Counted from the stretch's first letter, positions 1 to 11,957 are shown. The stretch: 64,000 nt of DNA from Clostridium muellerianum (GCF_012926525.1 NZ_JABBNI010000010.1:1-64000), one strand, 5' to 3'. The notes: generated by a model not told the origin, from the letters alone. Program-made: numbers and translations.

Positions 1-128
1 TCTGTACTCAAATTATTGACGTTAAACTTATTAGTTTAACTAATACTGGCTTATTTAAAATAAGATTTAAATCTTACTTTCACTCTGTTTAATTTTCAAG
101 GATCTTGTCGCATCTCAGCGACTTTTAC
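1..128 (-). other. rRNA operon leader (16S lies off the left edge)
   Basis: Read on the minus strand, this stretch follows two strong promoters and has a short hairpin (GTCGC/GCGAC arms, 106-121) followed by the CTTGAAAATTAAACAGAG-type sequence that commonly flanks clostridial 16S genes. No rRNA-coding sequence is recognisable here, so I infer a leader running leftward into an operon outside the window. 232-454 holds no gene or motif I can support. Confidence 0.65.
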
Positions 129-157
129 ATCTTATCATGTTTGCTTAGTTTTGTCAA
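129..157 (-). promoter_or_regulatory. Promoter P2 of the rRNA operon
   Basis: On the minus strand, a -35 TTGACA (152-157) and a -10 TAAGAT (129-134) are separated by 17 bp. It is the downstream member of a tandem pair, as is usual for rRNA promoters. Confidence 0.75.
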
Positions 158-202
158 GAACTTTTTTTAAGTTCTTTTTTTTAACAATCACACGACTTTT
201 AT

Positions 203-231
203 ATTATATCATGTAATTTCAAACTTGTCAA
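203..231 (-). promoter_or_regulatory. Promoter P1 of the rRNA operon (perfect consensus)
   Basis: On the minus strand, TTGACA (226-231) and TATAAT (203-208) are separated by exactly 17 bp, a perfect sigma-A promoter. It lies 74 bp upstream of P2 and points at the leader. Confidence 0.8.
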
Positions 232-454
232 ACATTGAATTGATTAATTTAAATTGTCGTATTTGCTAACGACAAGTGATATTTTATCAAATTTAACACC
301 TTTTTATTAACAAAATCTACTGATTGTATTGAAATATCCTAACTTTACTATGCATTTCTTTATTTTTAAAGCTTTTTCTCATATTGACACACGTGGTTTG
401 GTTTATTTAAAACTGTGAGATAAACCATTGTTAACTAAAACTTTTATTATATAA

Positions 455-490
455 AAAATAAGTGAGAAGTACTTACTCCTCACTTATTTT
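455..490 (-). terminator. gyrA terminator
   Basis: Perfect 12-bp inverted repeat (AAAATAAGTGAG and its complement, 12-nt loop), directly downstream of the gyrA stop on the minus strand and followed by a T run in that direction. Confidence 0.8.
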
Positions 491-496
491 TAAAAT

Positions 497-2968
497 TTAT
501 TCACCTTTTATTTCTTCATCATCTTTTTCTAAATCAATTTTTTCTACATTTTCATCATAATTAATTTTAGCAATAGCAACTACCTTTTGTTCATCACCTG
601 TTCTCATTAAAGTAACACCCATTGCATTTCTACTAGTTGTAGATATATCTGATACATTAAGTCTTATAGCTACATTACTGCTATTTACAAGCATCATTTC
701 ATCTTCATCTTTTACTAATCTTGCTCCAACTATTAACCCTGTTTTTTCTGATACCTTATAGGTTATCATACCTTTTCCGCCTCTTCTATGAGGTGTATAT
801 TCTGATACAGGTGTTCTTTTTCCAAATCCATTTTCACTTATAACTAAAACATCCTGTCCTTCACATACAATATCCATAGCAACTGCTATATCTTCTTCCC
901 TTAGAGTTATAGCTTTAACACCAGTAGCAGTTCTTCCCATAGGTCTTACATCTTTTTCATTAAACCTAATAGCATAACCATTTTTAGTAAACACAAGTAT
1001 TTCACTCTCACCTGTAGTCATCCTAACACCTATAAGTTCATCATCTTCTCGTAAGTTTATTGCATTTAAACCATTTTTTCTTATAGATGAATATTGACTA
1101 ACTTGAGTTTTCTTAATTAGGCCTCGTTTTGTACCCATTATAAAATAGTTGCTTTCATTAAATTCTTTAAAAGTTATAACTGCCTGTATTTTTTCATTTG
1201 GTTCTATAGGTAGTAAGTTTATTAAGTTCATTCCTTTAGCTGTTCTACCAGCATCAGGTAACTCATAGCCTTTTAATTTATAAACCCTACCTCTATTAGT
1301 AAAGAATAATATATTGTTATGATTGGATGTAATAAACATATGCTCTACAAAATCATCTTCTTTTGTAGTCATTGCCTGTATTCCTTTTCCACCTCTTTTT
1401 TGAGCAGAATACGTATCTGCTGCTATTCTTTTTATATATCCAGCATGAGTTAATGTTATAACTACTTCCTGCTCCTGTATTAAATCTTCAATATTTATAT
1501 CGTTGATATTTTTCTCTATTTCAGTTCTTCTATCATCGCCATATTTATTCTTTATTTCAATAAGTTCTTCTTTTATTATACTTAGAAGTAATTCTTCTCT
1601 TTCTAATATATCCTTCAAATGAGCTATAGCTTTTTCCAATTCGTTATATTCATTTTCAATTTTTTCTCTTTCTAAACCTGTAAGTCTCTGAAGCCTCATA
1701 TCCAATATAGCTTGAGCTTGCTTTTCAGAAAGATTAAAGTTTGTCATAAGTCCATTTTTAGCTTCTTCTCCATTTTTAGAAGACCTTATAATATTTATAA
1801 TCTGATCTATATGATCAAGCGCTATTCTTAAACCCTCTAAAATATGAGCACGAGCTAAAGCCTTATCTAAATCAAATTTAGTTCTTCTTCTTATTATTTC
1901 TTTTTGGAAATCTAAATAATGTACAAGAACTTGTTTTAAATTTAATACTTCTGGTTTGTTATTTACAAGTGCAATCATTATAATACCAAATGTATCTTGC
2001 ATTTTAGTATGTTTATAAAGTTGATTTAAAATTACATTAGGGTTAGCATCTCTTTTTAACTCTACTACAATTCTCATACCTTCCCTATCTGATTCATCCC
2101 TAATGTCTGAAATACCCTCTATTTTCTTTTCTTTAACTAAATCAGCTATACTTTCTATAAGCTTAGATTTATTTACTTGATAAGGTATTTCACTTACAAC
2201 TATTCTATGTCTGCCTTTCTCTTCTTCAATATCAGTTTTAGCCCTTACAATAACTTTTCCTCTTCCTGTTTCATAAGCAGATCTTATTCCTGATGTTCCA
2301 AGTATTATACCCGCTGTTGGAAAATCAGGTCCTTTTATTTCTGTCATTAATTCCGTTATTGTAATTTCAGGATTGTCTATAAGCATTTCTATACCATTTA
2401 TAACTTCTGTTAAATTATGAGGAGGAATATTAGTTGCCATACCCACAGCTATACCTGCAGATCCATTAACAAGTAAATTAGGAAATCTTGATGGTACTAC
2501 TGATGGTTCTTGCTCTTCTCCATCAAAATTAGGAACGAAATCTACTGTGTTTTTATTTATGTCTCTTAACATTTCAAGAGTTATTTTATTCATCTTAGCT
2601 TCTGTGTATCTCATAGCTGCTGCACTATCCCCATCTACAGAACCAAAATTTCCGTGTCCATTTACTAATGTATATCTTATAGAAAAATCCTGTGCTAATC
2701 TAACTAAAGCATCATAAACAGCTGTATCACCATGTGGATGGTATTTACCTAAAACATCTCCTACTATTCTAGCACATTTTCTATATCCCTTATCAGGAGT
2801 CAGTCCTAGCTCATGCATGGAATAGAGAATTCTTCTATGTACAGGTTTCAATCCATCACGTACATCAGGTAATGCACGCCCTACGATAACACTCATAGCA
2901 TAATCTATATAACACTTTTTCATTTCATGGCTTATGTCTACTGGTAAAATCTTTCCTTCATTAAACAT
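497..2968 (-). CDS. gyrA: DNA gyrase subunit A
   Basis: Breakage-reunion subunit of DNA gyrase, acting with GyrB to introduce negative supercoils. The 823-aa protein has the N-terminal [14 protein letters not shown] winged-helix region, the catalytic tyrosine in [10 protein letters not shown] (about residue 122), a long coiled-coil arm, and a C-terminal beta-pinwheel with a GyrA-box-like KRGGKG motif. It ends in the usual acidic tail. I chose ATG 2968 because GAGGTG lies 6 nt upstream; a TTG one codon earlier is only 3 nt from that site. It lies 16 bp downstream of gyrB in the same transcription unit and is followed by a strong hairpin terminator. Length and motifs are normal for the family. 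Confidence 0.98.
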   Translation of the reverse strand: MFNEGKILPVDISHEMKKCYIDYAMSVIVGRALPDVRDGLKPVHRRILYSMHELGLTPDKGYRKCARIVGDVLGKYHPHGDTAVYDALVRLAQDFSIRYTLVNGHGNFGSVDGDSAAAMRYTEAKMNKITLEMLRDINKNTVDFVPNFDGEEQEPSVVPSRFPNLLVNGSAGIAVGMATNIPPHNLTEVINGIEMLIDNPEITITELMTEIKGPDFPTAGIILGTSGIRSAYETGRGKVIVRAKTDIEEEKGRHRIVVSEIPYQVNKSKLIESIADLVKEKKIEGISDIRDESDREGMRIVVELKRDANPNVILNQLYKHTKMQDTFGIIMIALVNNKPEVLNLKQVLVHYLDFQKEIIRRRTKFDLDKALARAHILEGLRIALDHIDQIINIIRSSKNGEEAKNGLMTNFNLSEKQAQAILDMRLQRLTGLEREKIENEYNELEKAIAHLKDILEREELLLSIIKEELIEIKNKYGDDRRTEIEKNINDINIEDLIQEQEVVITLTHAGYIKRIAADTYSAQKRGGKGIQAMTTKEDDFVEHMFITSNHNNILFFTNRGRVYKLKGYELPDAGRTAKGMNLINLLPIEPNEKIQAVITFKEFNESNYFIMGTKRGLIKKTQVSQYSSIRKNGLNAINLREDDELIGVRMTTGESEILVFTKNGYAIRFNEKDVRPMGRTATGVKAITLREEDIAVAMDIVCEGQDVLVISENGFGKRTPVSEYTPHRRGGKGMITYKVSEKTGLIVGARLVKDEDEMMLVNSSNVAIRLNVSDISTTSRNAMGVTLMRTGDEQKVVAIAKINYDENVEKIDLEKDDEEIKGE

Positions 2969-2984
2969 CAATTACACCTCTTTA

Positions 2985-4913
<1,929 letters not shown>

Positions 4914-5177
4914 TTAAGGCTCATAATATAAAGTTTCTGATCTTTTTGTTAACGTAGATGAAGAAATAGGTGATAAATAAACTTTACTTTTTTTATCAAC
5001 TTCAGCTATAATAAAGGATTTTGGTTTATCATTTGTAATCCTTTGAACAAAGCCATCTTCTTCAGCCATTCTTAAAAATTGAATAGTATCAGAACTATAC
5101 ATTGAGTTTTCCACATCAAATATGCCAATTATATCTTTTATTGGAACTACTATATTTTCACCTAAGTGTAAAAACAT
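4914..5177 (-). CDS. remB: Extracellular matrix regulator RemB (DUF370)
   Basis: Small 87-aa DUF370-family protein, in the recF-gyrB interval where Bacillus has yaaB/remB. In Bacillus the paralogue RemA is a DNA-binding activator of matrix genes; the role of RemB is less clear. The opening MFLHLGENIVV and the acidic, serine-rich C-terminal half are typical. ATG 5177 is preferred because AAAGGAGAG stands just upstream; an in-frame ATG six codons earlier would place the ribosome site inside the gene. Confidence 0.88.
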   Translation of the reverse strand: MFLHLGENIVVPIKDIIGIFDVENSMYSSDTIQFLRMAEEDGFVQRITNDKPKSFIIAEVDKKSKVYLSPISSSTLTKRSETLYYEP

Positions 5178-5191
5178 AAGACACTCTCCTT

Positions 5192-6283
5192 TCAAACTCT
5201 ATTTACAAAACCTTTTTCAACCATAAACAATTGAGAATCTTCTTTTAAATTATTTTTTATATCTTCAATACCAGTGCAGGTTATAAATGTCTGTATATTA
5301 TTAATAGAATTTAGTATATATTTTTGCCTATTACAATCAAGTTCAGACAAAACATCATCTAATAAAAGAATAGGATATTCTCCTATAGTTTCTTTTATTA
5401 TTTCTAAAGAAGCAAATTTAATAGTTAAAACTGAAGTCCTTTGCTGTCCCTGTGAACCATAACTTCTAGCATCTATACCATTTATCTTTATATCAAAATC
5501 ATCTCTATGAGGTCCAAAAGCAGTAATTCTTTTTTCAAAGTCTTTTAATCTATTACTTTTTAATAAATTTAAAATTTCCTGCTGGGAATCATCTATGTTT
5601 TTTACACCTGTTATATAATTGAATTCTATATTTTCAGAACCTGAAGTCATTCTTTTATGTATTATTATACCCTTTTCTGTAAGCTTTTTTACATACTTAC
5701 TTCTAGTTTCAACTATATATGCTCCATACTTTGCTAATTGTTCATCATATACTTGAAGCATATCTAAATCTTGTTTATTCCATTTTTTTAAAATTACATT
5801 TCTTTCATTTAAAACTTTATTATACTGAACAAGATTGAAATAATACTTTTTGCTTAGTTTACACAGTTCCATATCTAGGAATTTTCGTCTGTATGATGGA
5901 GACTCTTTAACTATTTTTAAATCTTCAGGTGAAAACATAACTACGTTAAAAACTCCCATAAGATCAGATATTTTATTTACTTTAATAGAATTTATATTTA
6001 TCCCTTTTTTACCTTCTTTAAAAATCTTTATTTCTATTTTTTTATCTATTCTATGTTTTGCAACATATAATTTTATATATGCTTCCTTACCATTCCAATT
6101 TATAAGTTCTTTATCCTTATTTGTTCTGGTAGATTTTCCGATACTGCAGTAATATATGCTCTCTAAAATATTAGTTTTTCCTTGAGCGTTATTTCCTATA
6201 AAAACATTTATGTTTCTATTTAATTCTATATTTAGTTCATTATAGTTCCTAAAATTAATAAGTTGTAAATATTTTATATACAT
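5192..6283 (-). CDS. recF: DNA replication and repair protein RecF
   Basis: SMC/ABC-like ATPase that helps load RecA at gapped DNA together with RecO and RecR. The 363-aa protein begins MYIKYLQLINFRNY, has Walker A GNNAQGKTN near residue 30, the ABC signature SYGSQGQQR, and Walker B PILLLDDVLSELD. I set the start at ATG 6283 by family alignment; the upstream in-frame start adds 13 residues with no family support. The ribosome site is weak (GGGTGT), which fits low expression. It lies between yaaA and remB. Confidence 0.95.
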   Translation of the reverse strand: MYIKYLQLINFRNYNELNIELNRNINVFIGNNAQGKTNILESIYYCSIGKSTRTNKDKELINWNGKEAYIKLYVAKHRIDKKIEIKIFKEGKKGININSIKVNKISDLMGVFNVVMFSPEDLKIVKESPSYRRKFLDMELCKLSKKYYFNLVQYNKVLNERNVILKKWNKQDLDMLQVYDEQLAKYGAYIVETRSKYVKKLTEKGIIIHKRMTSGSENIEFNYITGVKNIDDSQQEILNLLKSNRLKDFEKRITAFGPHRDDFDIKINGIDARSYGSQGQQRTSVLTIKFASLEIIKETIGEYPILLLDDVLSELDCNRQKYILNSINNIQTFITCTGIEDIKNNLKEDSQLFMVEKGFVNRV

Positions 6284-6386
6284 ACAAACACACCCAACAT
6301 AATTATACCATACTATAGTCAATGCACAATTAACATTAAAATATTGTTAAGTAATAATTATAAATTACTTTATGTGCCAATGTAAA

Positions 6387-6593
6387 TTAAATTATTTTAT
6401 AAATTTCATTGTTATATTCTATAATATCTCCCTTTATAAGTTTTTTTCCTCTTCTGGTTTCAACTTGGTTATTTACTTTAACCAAACCATCTTGTATGAA
6501 CATCTTTGCTTCAGAACCTAAAGTTACAGCTCCACACCATTTTAAAAAAGAATCTAATTTTATGATATCAGTATTTATTTCTATTTCCTTCAT
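6387..6593 (-). CDS. yaaA: S4-domain RNA-binding protein YaaA
   Basis: Protein of 68 aa that is essentially one S4 RNA-binding domain (LDSFLKWCGAVTLGSEAK, then VNNQVETRRGKKL). It occupies the conserved dnaN-recF position. In Bacillus the orthologue is linked to ribosome assembly. ATG 6593 has GAGGAAA upstream; a longer in-frame version overlapping dnaN is not supported. Confidence 0.9.
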   Translation of the reverse strand: MKEIEINTDIIKLDSFLKWCGAVTLGSEAKMFIQDGLVKVNNQVETRRGKKLIKGDIIEYNNEIYKII

Positions 6594-6613
6594 AATCAAT
6601 TTCCTCACTTTAA

Positions 6614-7717
6614 TTAATTGTTTAATAATCTTACAGGTAATACAAGATATGTGCAATTATTTTCATCCTTATTTTTTATAATGCACGGACTTACGCTGCT
6701 TGATAGTTCCATAACTACTTCATCTTCTTCCATTATTTTTAAAACGTCAATAAGGTATTTTGAATTAAATGCAATTTCAAGATGATCTCCTTGCAAAATT
6801 ATATTAACCTCTTCTCTCACCATTCCTAATTGAGAATTTGAAGTTATTACCATTGTATCATCTTCTACATTTAATTTAATAAGGTTTGTGTTTCCATCCT
6901 TACCCATTAATGATGCTCTTTCTATGGAATTAAGCAATTCCCCTCTTTTAGCAATAATTTTTAAATTATATTCTTCTGGAATTATGGAAGAATATTTTAT
7001 AAATTCACCTTCTAAGAGTCTTGATATAATTTTAGTTTCTGCAATACTAAATAAAATGTGATTAGGTGTAAATGTTATATTAACATTTTCATCATTTTCT
7101 TCTAATATTTTAGATACTTCACTTAAAGTTTTCCCGGGAATTACTGCACTTATAACATTATCTGTATCTAAATTTTCAGATTTTAACGCAAGTCTGTATC
7201 CATCAAGAGCCACTAAATTTAACTTTTTATTGTTTATTTCAAATAATATACCTGTAAGTATAGGTCTAGTTTCATCTTGAGCCGTAGCAAATATAGTTCC
7301 TCTTATCATACTTTTTAATATATTTTGAGGTATACTAAATATCATATTTTCATTTATATTTGGAAGTTCAGGAAAATCTTCTGGCTTCATATGAATAAGA
7401 GTAAATCTAGATTTATTACATATTATTTCTATAGAGTTATTTTCTATAGTAGATATATGTATTGTATCATTATCAAGTTTTCTTATTATTTCTCCAAATA
7501 TCTTTGCATCTATAACTATAGTTCCTTCTTCAATTACATCTGCTTTTATTTTTGTTTGAATACTTAAATCTATATCGGATCCTGTTAGGATTAGTTCATT
7601 TTTATTTGTTTTTATTAATATTCCGTTTAAAATAGGTAAATTAGATTTTCCAGTAACAGCTTTTTGTACTGTGGATATACCTTCTTGTAATATTGATTTT
7701 TCACATGTAAATTTCAT
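6614..7717 (-). CDS. dnaN: DNA polymerase III beta subunit (sliding clamp)
   Basis: Ring-forming processivity clamp of 367 aa, normal length. The opening MKFTCEKSILQEG, the internal ATAQDETRPILTGILFE, and the C-terminal YLVLPVRLLNN are diagnostic of DnaN. ATG 7717 follows an AAGGAGG site. The intergenic region on its dnaA side carries the origin-unwinding elements, so dnaN probably shares a transcript with dnaA. Confidence 0.98.
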   Translation of the reverse strand: MKFTCEKSILQEGISTVQKAVTGKSNLPILNGILIKTNKNELILTGSDIDLSIQTKIKADVIEEGTIVIDAKIFGEIIRKLDNDTIHISTIENNSIEIICNKSRFTLIHMKPEDFPELPNINENMIFSIPQNILKSMIRGTIFATAQDETRPILTGILFEINNKKLNLVALDGYRLALKSENLDTDNVISAVIPGKTLSEVSKILEENDENVNITFTPNHILFSIAETKIISRLLEGEFIKYSSIIPEEYNLKIIAKRGELLNSIERASLMGKDGNTNLIKLNVEDDTMVITSNSQLGMVREEVNIILQGDHLEIAFNSKYLIDVLKIMEEDEVVMELSSSVSPCIIKNKDENNCTYLVLPVRLLNN

Positions 7718-7764
7718 AATAAAGAGCCTCCTTATTCACAATAAATTTTTAATATATTATAGAT

Positions 7765-7941
7765 TAGATAATTAAATTATTTAGTAGTAATAGTAGTAGG
7801 GGCTGTGAATATGTTGATAACGTCTATAAACGTTCATAAACCTGAAAAATTAAGAAAAAATAATTGTGGATAAGTAAGCCAACAATTATTGACTTTATCC
7901 ACATAATTAAATAAATAAATAATATTGTTTTGTTATCCACA
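7765..7941. other. oriC, dnaN side: DnaA-trio, GC cluster and DnaA boxes
   Basis: Six TAG/TAA triplets in a row (7782-7799) are followed by GGGGC and two relaxed DnaA boxes (7804-7812, 7812-7820). Three perfect TTATCCACA boxes follow: 7865-7873 on the minus strand, 7895-7903 and 7933-7941 on the plus strand. An AT-rich stretch lies on the far side of the triplets. This matches the order box - GC cluster - DnaA-trio - unwinding region described for the Bacillus basal unwinding system. Confidence 0.85.
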
Positions 7942-7977
7942 AGATATTACTTAATAAATATAAACAGTTGTTTATAC

Positions 7978-9330
7978 TTACTTTTGATTTATTCTTTTTG
8001 TAAGGTCATTAACTGAATTTTGAAGACTTTCGTCAACTTTTAAGTTTCCGGATATTTTTTCATAAGCATGTATTACAGTGGTATGATCCCTTCCACCAAA
8101 TTCCTCGCCAATTTTAGGAAGAGACATGTCTGTGAGCTTTCGACATAAATACATAGCAATTTGTCTAGGAAAAGCAACATTCCTAGTTCTTCTAGAAGAT
8201 TTAAAATCATCGACCTTAAGGTTAAAATAATTAGCAACTACATCTTGTATTAAATCTATAGTTACTTGTTTTGATTGTTTGCTAGATATTATGTCCTTTA
8301 AAGCTTCTGCAGCTAAATCTACGCTAATTTCTTTGTTAGTTAGAGAAGAAAAAGCTACTATTCTAATAAGTGCTCCTTCTAATTCCCTTATATTTGATTT
8401 TATTTTTGTAGCTATATATACCATAACTTCATTTGGTATATTTAAGTTTTCTACATCAGCTTTCTTTTTTAGTATAGCCATTCTAGTCTCGAAATCAGGA
8501 GCTTGTATATCTGCAATAAGTCCCCATTCAAATCTAGAACGAAGTCTATCTTCAAGTGTAGGAATTTCTTTTGGTGGTCTATCACTTGAAAGAATTATTT
8601 GTTTACTTGCATCATGTAGTGCATTAAATGTATGGAAAAATTCTTCTTGAGTTCTTTCTTTACCTGCTATGAATTGAATATCATCTATTAGGAGAACATC
8701 AATATTTCTATATTTATTTCTAAAATCAACATTTTTATCATCTTTAATTGAATTTATAAGTTCGTTTGTAAATTTTTCTGATGATACGTAAACTACTTTA
8801 GAGTTTGGATTATTTTCTAATATATAATGACCTATAGCATGCATTAAGTGAGTTTTTCCAAGACCAACCCCTCCATAAATAAAAAGAGGATTATAAGCTT
8901 TAGCTGGAGCTTCTGCTACAGCTAAAGATGCAGCATGAGCAAATCTATTACTATTACCTATTACAAATGAATCAAAAGTATATTTTGGATTTAGCATGGT
9001 TGACATTTCGTCATTAACATTTATATGTGTTTTAATATCTTTTGATTTTTGTTTTGGTTCCTCTGAAGATAGGGCCTCTTCAGAAACTATAGAAAATTCA
9101 ACATTATACTTTTTTGAAGTAATGAGCTTTAATGCATTTACTATTAAATCTTTGTATCTAGTATTTAGTATTCCGCGAGTAAAATCATTAGGAACACTTA
9201 AATGCAAAATATTATTTTCTATAGATATCGGGGTAATACTTTTTATCCAAGTATTAAAACTTACTTCAGTAAGCTCACCTTTTATTATATTTAATGTTTT
9301 TTCCCATATTTCTTTTAAATGGGCATTCAT
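7978..9330 (-). CDS. dnaA: Chromosomal replication initiator DnaA
   Basis: AAA+ initiator that binds DnaA boxes and melts oriC. The 450-aa protein has domain I ([18 protein letters not shown]), a linker, Walker [11 protein letters not shown] and Walker B LLIDDIQ in domain III, and the domain IV signature [15 protein letters not shown] that reads the box. ATG 9330 follows TGGAGGA. DnaA boxes flank the gene on both sides, giving a bipartite origin. A promoter lies just upstream, interspersed with TTTATAAACA motifs. Confidence 0.99.
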   Translation of the reverse strand: MNAHLKEIWEKTLNIIKGELTEVSFNTWIKSITPISIENNILHLSVPNDFTRGILNTRYKDLIVNALKLITSKKYNVEFSIVSEEALSSEEPKQKSKDIKTHINVNDEMSTMLNPKYTFDSFVIGNSNRFAHAASLAVAEAPAKAYNPLFIYGGVGLGKTHLMHAIGHYILENNPNSKVVYVSSEKFTNELINSIKDDKNVDFRNKYRNIDVLLIDDIQFIAGKERTQEEFFHTFNALHDASKQIILSSDRPPKEIPTLEDRLRSRFEWGLIADIQAPDFETRMAILKKKADVENLNIPNEVMVYIATKIKSNIRELEGALIRIVAFSSLTNKEISVDLAAEALKDIISSKQSKQVTIDLIQDVVANYFNLKVDDFKSSRRTRNVAFPRQIAMYLCRKLTDMSLPKIGEEFGGRDHTTVIHAYEKISGNLKVDESLQNSVNDLTKRINQK

Positions 9331-9382
9331 TTTGTATCCTCCAGTCTTAAATAAAAAATAGAATTAACAATTTATAAACACT

Positions 9383-9412
9383 ATTATAAACACCATTATA
9401 TTTTCTTGACAA
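9383..9412 (-). promoter_or_regulatory. Putative dnaA promoter
   Basis: Minus-strand TTGTCA (9407-9412) and TATAAT (9383-9388) with an 18-bp spacer, about 50 bp upstream of the dnaA ATG. TTATAAAC-like repeats around it may bind a regulator. Confidence 0.6.
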
Positions 9413-9540
9413 ATGTTTATAAAAATATTCACATGTTAATAAAATTGTTTATGTTTTTATAAATTAAAAAGTTATTAACATAAATTAAAAAATAAATATG
9501 AATGTTATAAACAGTGAATAATATTAAGAAATTAGTCAAA

Positions 9541-9693
9541 AATATGAAAAGCAAAGATACTTTTCATATTAATAGAAACAAGTTATGCACAATTTTATAC
9601 ACAGCTGTGCATAAGTATTGAAAAAATTAAGTTATACACAGTTCTCTATTAATAATATCAAAACATAGCAACCTATTCAAGAAGTTATCCACA
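9541..9693. other. oriC, rpmH side: DnaA-box cluster
   Basis: One perfect box TTATCCACA (9685-9693) and four one-mismatch boxes: TTATGCACA (9583-9591), TTATACACA (9595-9603, 9632-9640) and TGTGCATAA (9606-9614, minus strand). A perfect 11-bp inverted repeat with an 8-nt loop lies beside them at 9541-9570. The gap 9331-9903 holds this cluster plus the dnaA and rpmH promoters. Confidence 0.8.
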
Positions 9694-9752
9694 AAAAGAA
9701 ATAAAAAAGTGTCACAGGGTGTTTTTAATTCTTTTACTTAACAGAATTTATG

Positions 9753-9781
9753 TTGACATTGTAACTTCATGAATATATAAT
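9753..9781 (+). promoter_or_regulatory. rpmH promoter (perfect consensus)
   Basis: TTGACA (9753-9758), 17-bp spacer, TATAAT (9776-9781). It would drive rpmH-rnpA and probably the genes beyond, with a roughly 115-nt leader. Confidence 0.8.
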
Positions 9782-9903
9782 TTAATAGTGAAACTTTAAA
9801 CGTGGTAATAAGTTGACAATTAGCTTTAAAGTGAATAATCCTCATAGGCTTAGAGTGAGTTTTAGAGGGTCATATAACTTACTTAAAAGGGGGTGTAGTT
9901 AGG

Positions 9904-10038
9904 ATGTTCATGACTTATCAACCAAAAAAGAAACAAAGAAAAAGAGAGCATGGCTTCAGAAAAAGAATGAGTACTTCAGCAGGAAGAAACGTTCTTAAAA
10001 GAAGAAGACTAAAAGGTAGAAAAAGATTAACAGCATAA
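9904..10038 (+). CDS. rpmH: 50S ribosomal protein L34
   Basis: A 44-aa, highly basic protein ([18 protein letters not shown] onward) matching L34, a small component of the large ribosomal subunit. It is first in the rightward block next to oriC, the classic rpmH-rnpA pair. Homologues usually begin MFMTYQPK, so the first ATG is used. A terminator-like hairpin directly follows the stop and may reduce read-through into rnpA. Confidence 0.97.
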   Translation: MFMTYQPKKKQRKREHGFRKRMSTSAGRNVLKRRRLKGRKRLTA

Positions 10039-10079
10039 GGGCCGCTTTTGTGGCCTTTTTCTGCAATTGCAGAAAAAAA
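10037..10079 (+). terminator. Attenuator-like hairpin and palindrome between rpmH and rnpA
   Basis: A GGCC-loop-GGCC hairpin with five T residues (10040-10060) starts at the rpmH stop. It runs into a perfect 22-bp palindrome centred on CTGCAATTGCAG (10056-10077). The two structures share the T run and so are mutually exclusive. Partial termination would separate high rpmH from low rnpA expression; this is inferred. Confidence 0.6.
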
Positions 10080-10091
10080 GGAGCAAGGTAA

Positions 10092-10424
10092 ATGAAGGAC
10101 CATAAGGTAAGAAAGAATACAGAATTTAGGTTTATATATAGGAGAGGAAAATCTTTTTCTAATCATTTGCTAGTATTGTACATATACAAAAATAGAAAAG
10201 ATATAAATAGATTAGGGATATCAGTGAGTAAAAAGGTAGGTAAGAGCGTTACTAGAAATAGGGTTAAAAGGCTAATTAAAGAAGGCTATAGATTAAATAA
10301 TAGTGAATTAATAACAGGATATGATTTAGTTTTTATAGCTAGAAGCAATGCTAGTGAAAAGAATTATGATCAAATAAGTGATGCTATTAAAAATCTTTTA
10401 AAAAGGGCAGGGTTGTATAATTAA
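10092..10424 (+). CDS. rnpA: Ribonuclease P protein component
   Basis: Protein cofactor of RNase P, which trims tRNA 5' ends. The 110-aa protein carries the RNR signature [20 protein letters not shown] that contacts the P RNA. ATG 10092 follows an AAGGAGCAAGG stretch. Its stop overlaps the yidD start by one base, so the two are translationally coupled. Confidence 0.97.
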   Translation: MKDHKVRKNTEFRFIYRRGKSFSNHLLVLYIYKNRKDINRLGISVSKKVGKSVTRNRVKRLIKEGYRLNNSELITGYDLVFIARSNASEKNYDQISDAIKNLLKRAGLYN

Positions 10425-10633
10425 TGAAAGGATTTTTAATTTTTTTTATTAAGTTATATAAAAAGTATATATCTCCTTTAAAAGGACCTTGTTGTAGATT
10501 TTATCCAACATGTTCACAGTATGCTTTAGACGCTTTAGAAAAGCATGGTGTATTAAAAGGTGGATTTATGGCTATAAAGAGAATATTAAGGTGTAATCCT
10601 TTTAATAAAGGTGGATATGATCCAGTTAAATAA
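10424..10633 (+). CDS. yidD: Membrane protein insertion efficiency factor YidD
   Basis: A 69-aa membrane-associated protein with the YidD hallmark [12 protein letters not shown] and the downstream [13 protein letters not shown]. It assists YidC-dependent insertion and lies in the conserved rnpA-yidD-yidC order. ATG overlaps the rnpA stop. Confidence 0.95.
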   Translation: MKGFLIFFIKLYKKYISPLKGPCCRFYPTCSQYALDALEKHGVLKGGFMAIKRILRCNPFNKGGYDPVK

Positions 10634-10653
10634 ATCGTCGGGAGGTTTATATT

Positions 10654-11319
10654 TTGCAACATTTAAATAATGCATTTGTTCAATTTTTTGAATTAGTACA
10701 TCAAGGAGTTTCAGGAGTAATTCCTAATCAGAATATTTCTTATGGTGTAGCGATTATTTTAGTTACACTTATAATTAGAATTATATTGTTGCCGTTAAAT
10801 ATAAAACAAACTAAATCTTCTTTAGTTATGAGTGAATTGCAACCGGAAACAAAAAGAATACAGGAAAAATATAAAAATGATCCACAAAAAGCTCAACAAG
10901 AGATGATGAAGCTTTATAAGGAAAAAGGAGCTAGCCCACTTAGTGGATGTTTACCAATGCTTATTCAATGGCCAATATTTATAGCACTTTATTATGTATT
11001 TAATAACTTGCACGGTATAAGTGGAGTTCATTTCTTATGGATAAGTGATTTAGCAAAACCTGATAGTAAATTTATTCTACCTGTTTTGTCCGGTTTAACT
11101 ACATATTTTTCTGGAGCTTTAATGATGATGTCAGGAGATAGTGCTCAAGCAAAACAGACAACTACAATGAATGTAGGTATGTCTATATTTATGGTGTTTA
11201 TTAGCTGGCGTTTAAAATCAGCTTTAGTATTATATTGGGTAGTAAACAATTTGATTCAAGTAGCACAGACATTAGTTATGAAGAAAGTTGATAAAAACAA
11301 AGGCAATATTAAAGCCTAG
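10654..11319 (+). CDS. yidC: Membrane protein insertase YidC/SpoIIIJ
   Basis: Inserts proteins into the cytoplasmic membrane with or without Sec; the Bacillus copy SpoIIIJ is needed in sporulation. The 221-aa form is compact. It has the first core helix with the conserved arginine (LVTLIIRIILLPLNIKQ), a coiled cytoplasmic loop (ELQPETKRIQEKYKNDPQ), and the GCLPMLIQWPIF segment. It lacks a lipoprotein signal cysteine, as in other clostridial short forms. The start is TTG at 10654 after GGGAGG. Confidence 0.93.
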   Translation: MQHLNNAFVQFFELVHQGVSGVIPNQNISYGVAIILVTLIIRIILLPLNIKQTKSSLVMSELQPETKRIQEKYKNDPQKAQQEMMKLYKEKGASPLSGCLPMLIQWPIFIALYYVFNNLHGISGVHFLWISDLAKPDSKFILPVLSGLTTYFSGALMMMSGDSAQAKQTTTMNVGMSIFMVFISWRLKSALVLYWVVNNLIQVAQTLVMKKVDKNKGNIKA

Positions 11320-11333
11320 GGGGTGACCTGTAT

Positions 11334-11957
11334 ATGAAGGTTATGGAAATGACGGGAAGAACTGTTGAAGAAGCTTTGAAAATTGCTTTAAGTGAATTAA
11401 AGGTTACAGAAGATAAGGTAGAAGTAGAGGTTTTGGATTCTGGGAAAAAAGGTTTTTTTAATATAGGTTCCAGACCTGCGAAAATAAAAGTAACAGTTAA
11501 AAGAGATTATATGTATGAGGCTAAAGCTTTTCTAAGAGATGTGTTAGATTCTATGAAAGTCAAAGCTGAAATAAGAACAAAAGAAGAGGGTAATGTAATA
11601 AAAGTATCTTTGACAGGTCCTAATATGGGTATACTTATAGGATATAGAGGCGAAACTTTAGATTCTCTGCAATATCTTATAAGCCTTGTAGTCAACAAGG
11701 GACATGATACTGAATACAAAAGAGTAATTTTAGATACTGAGAATTATAGATTAAAGCGAGAAGAAACTTTAAAAAGACTTGCAAGAAGAATAGCAGATAA
11801 AGTTAGGAAGACTGGAAAGGCTGTAAAGTTGGAGCCGATGAATCCTTATGAAAGAAGAATAATTCATTCTGCGCTTCAAGATGACGTTTTAGTGGATACC
11901 TATAGCGAAGGTGAAGAACCTTTTAGAAGAGTTGTAGTGGATTTAAAGAAAGCCTAA
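11334..11957 (+). CDS. jag: RNA-binding protein Jag/KhpB (EloR)
   Basis: A 207-aa protein with the Jag-N domain, a KH domain (GILIGYRGETLDSLQ) and a C-terminal R3H domain (NPYERRIIHSAL). In pneumococcus KhpB/EloR pairs with KhpA and controls cell elongation by binding RNA. It follows yidC by 14 bp, the standard order. Confidence 0.94.
   Translation: MKVMEMTGRTVEEALKIALSELKVTEDKVEVEVLDSGKKGFFNIGSRPAKIKVTVKRDYMYEAKAFLRDVLDSMKVKAEIRTKEEGNVIKVSLTGPNMGILIGYRGETLDSLQYLISLVVNKGHDTEYKRVILDTENYRLKREETLKRLARRIADKVRKTGKAVKLEPMNPYERRIIHSALQDDVLVDTYSEGEEPFRRVVVDLKKA

Noticed and set aside
1..120. Part of a 16S rRNA gene
   Set aside because: No conserved 16S segments are present; the sequence fits leader DNA downstream of tandem promoters.
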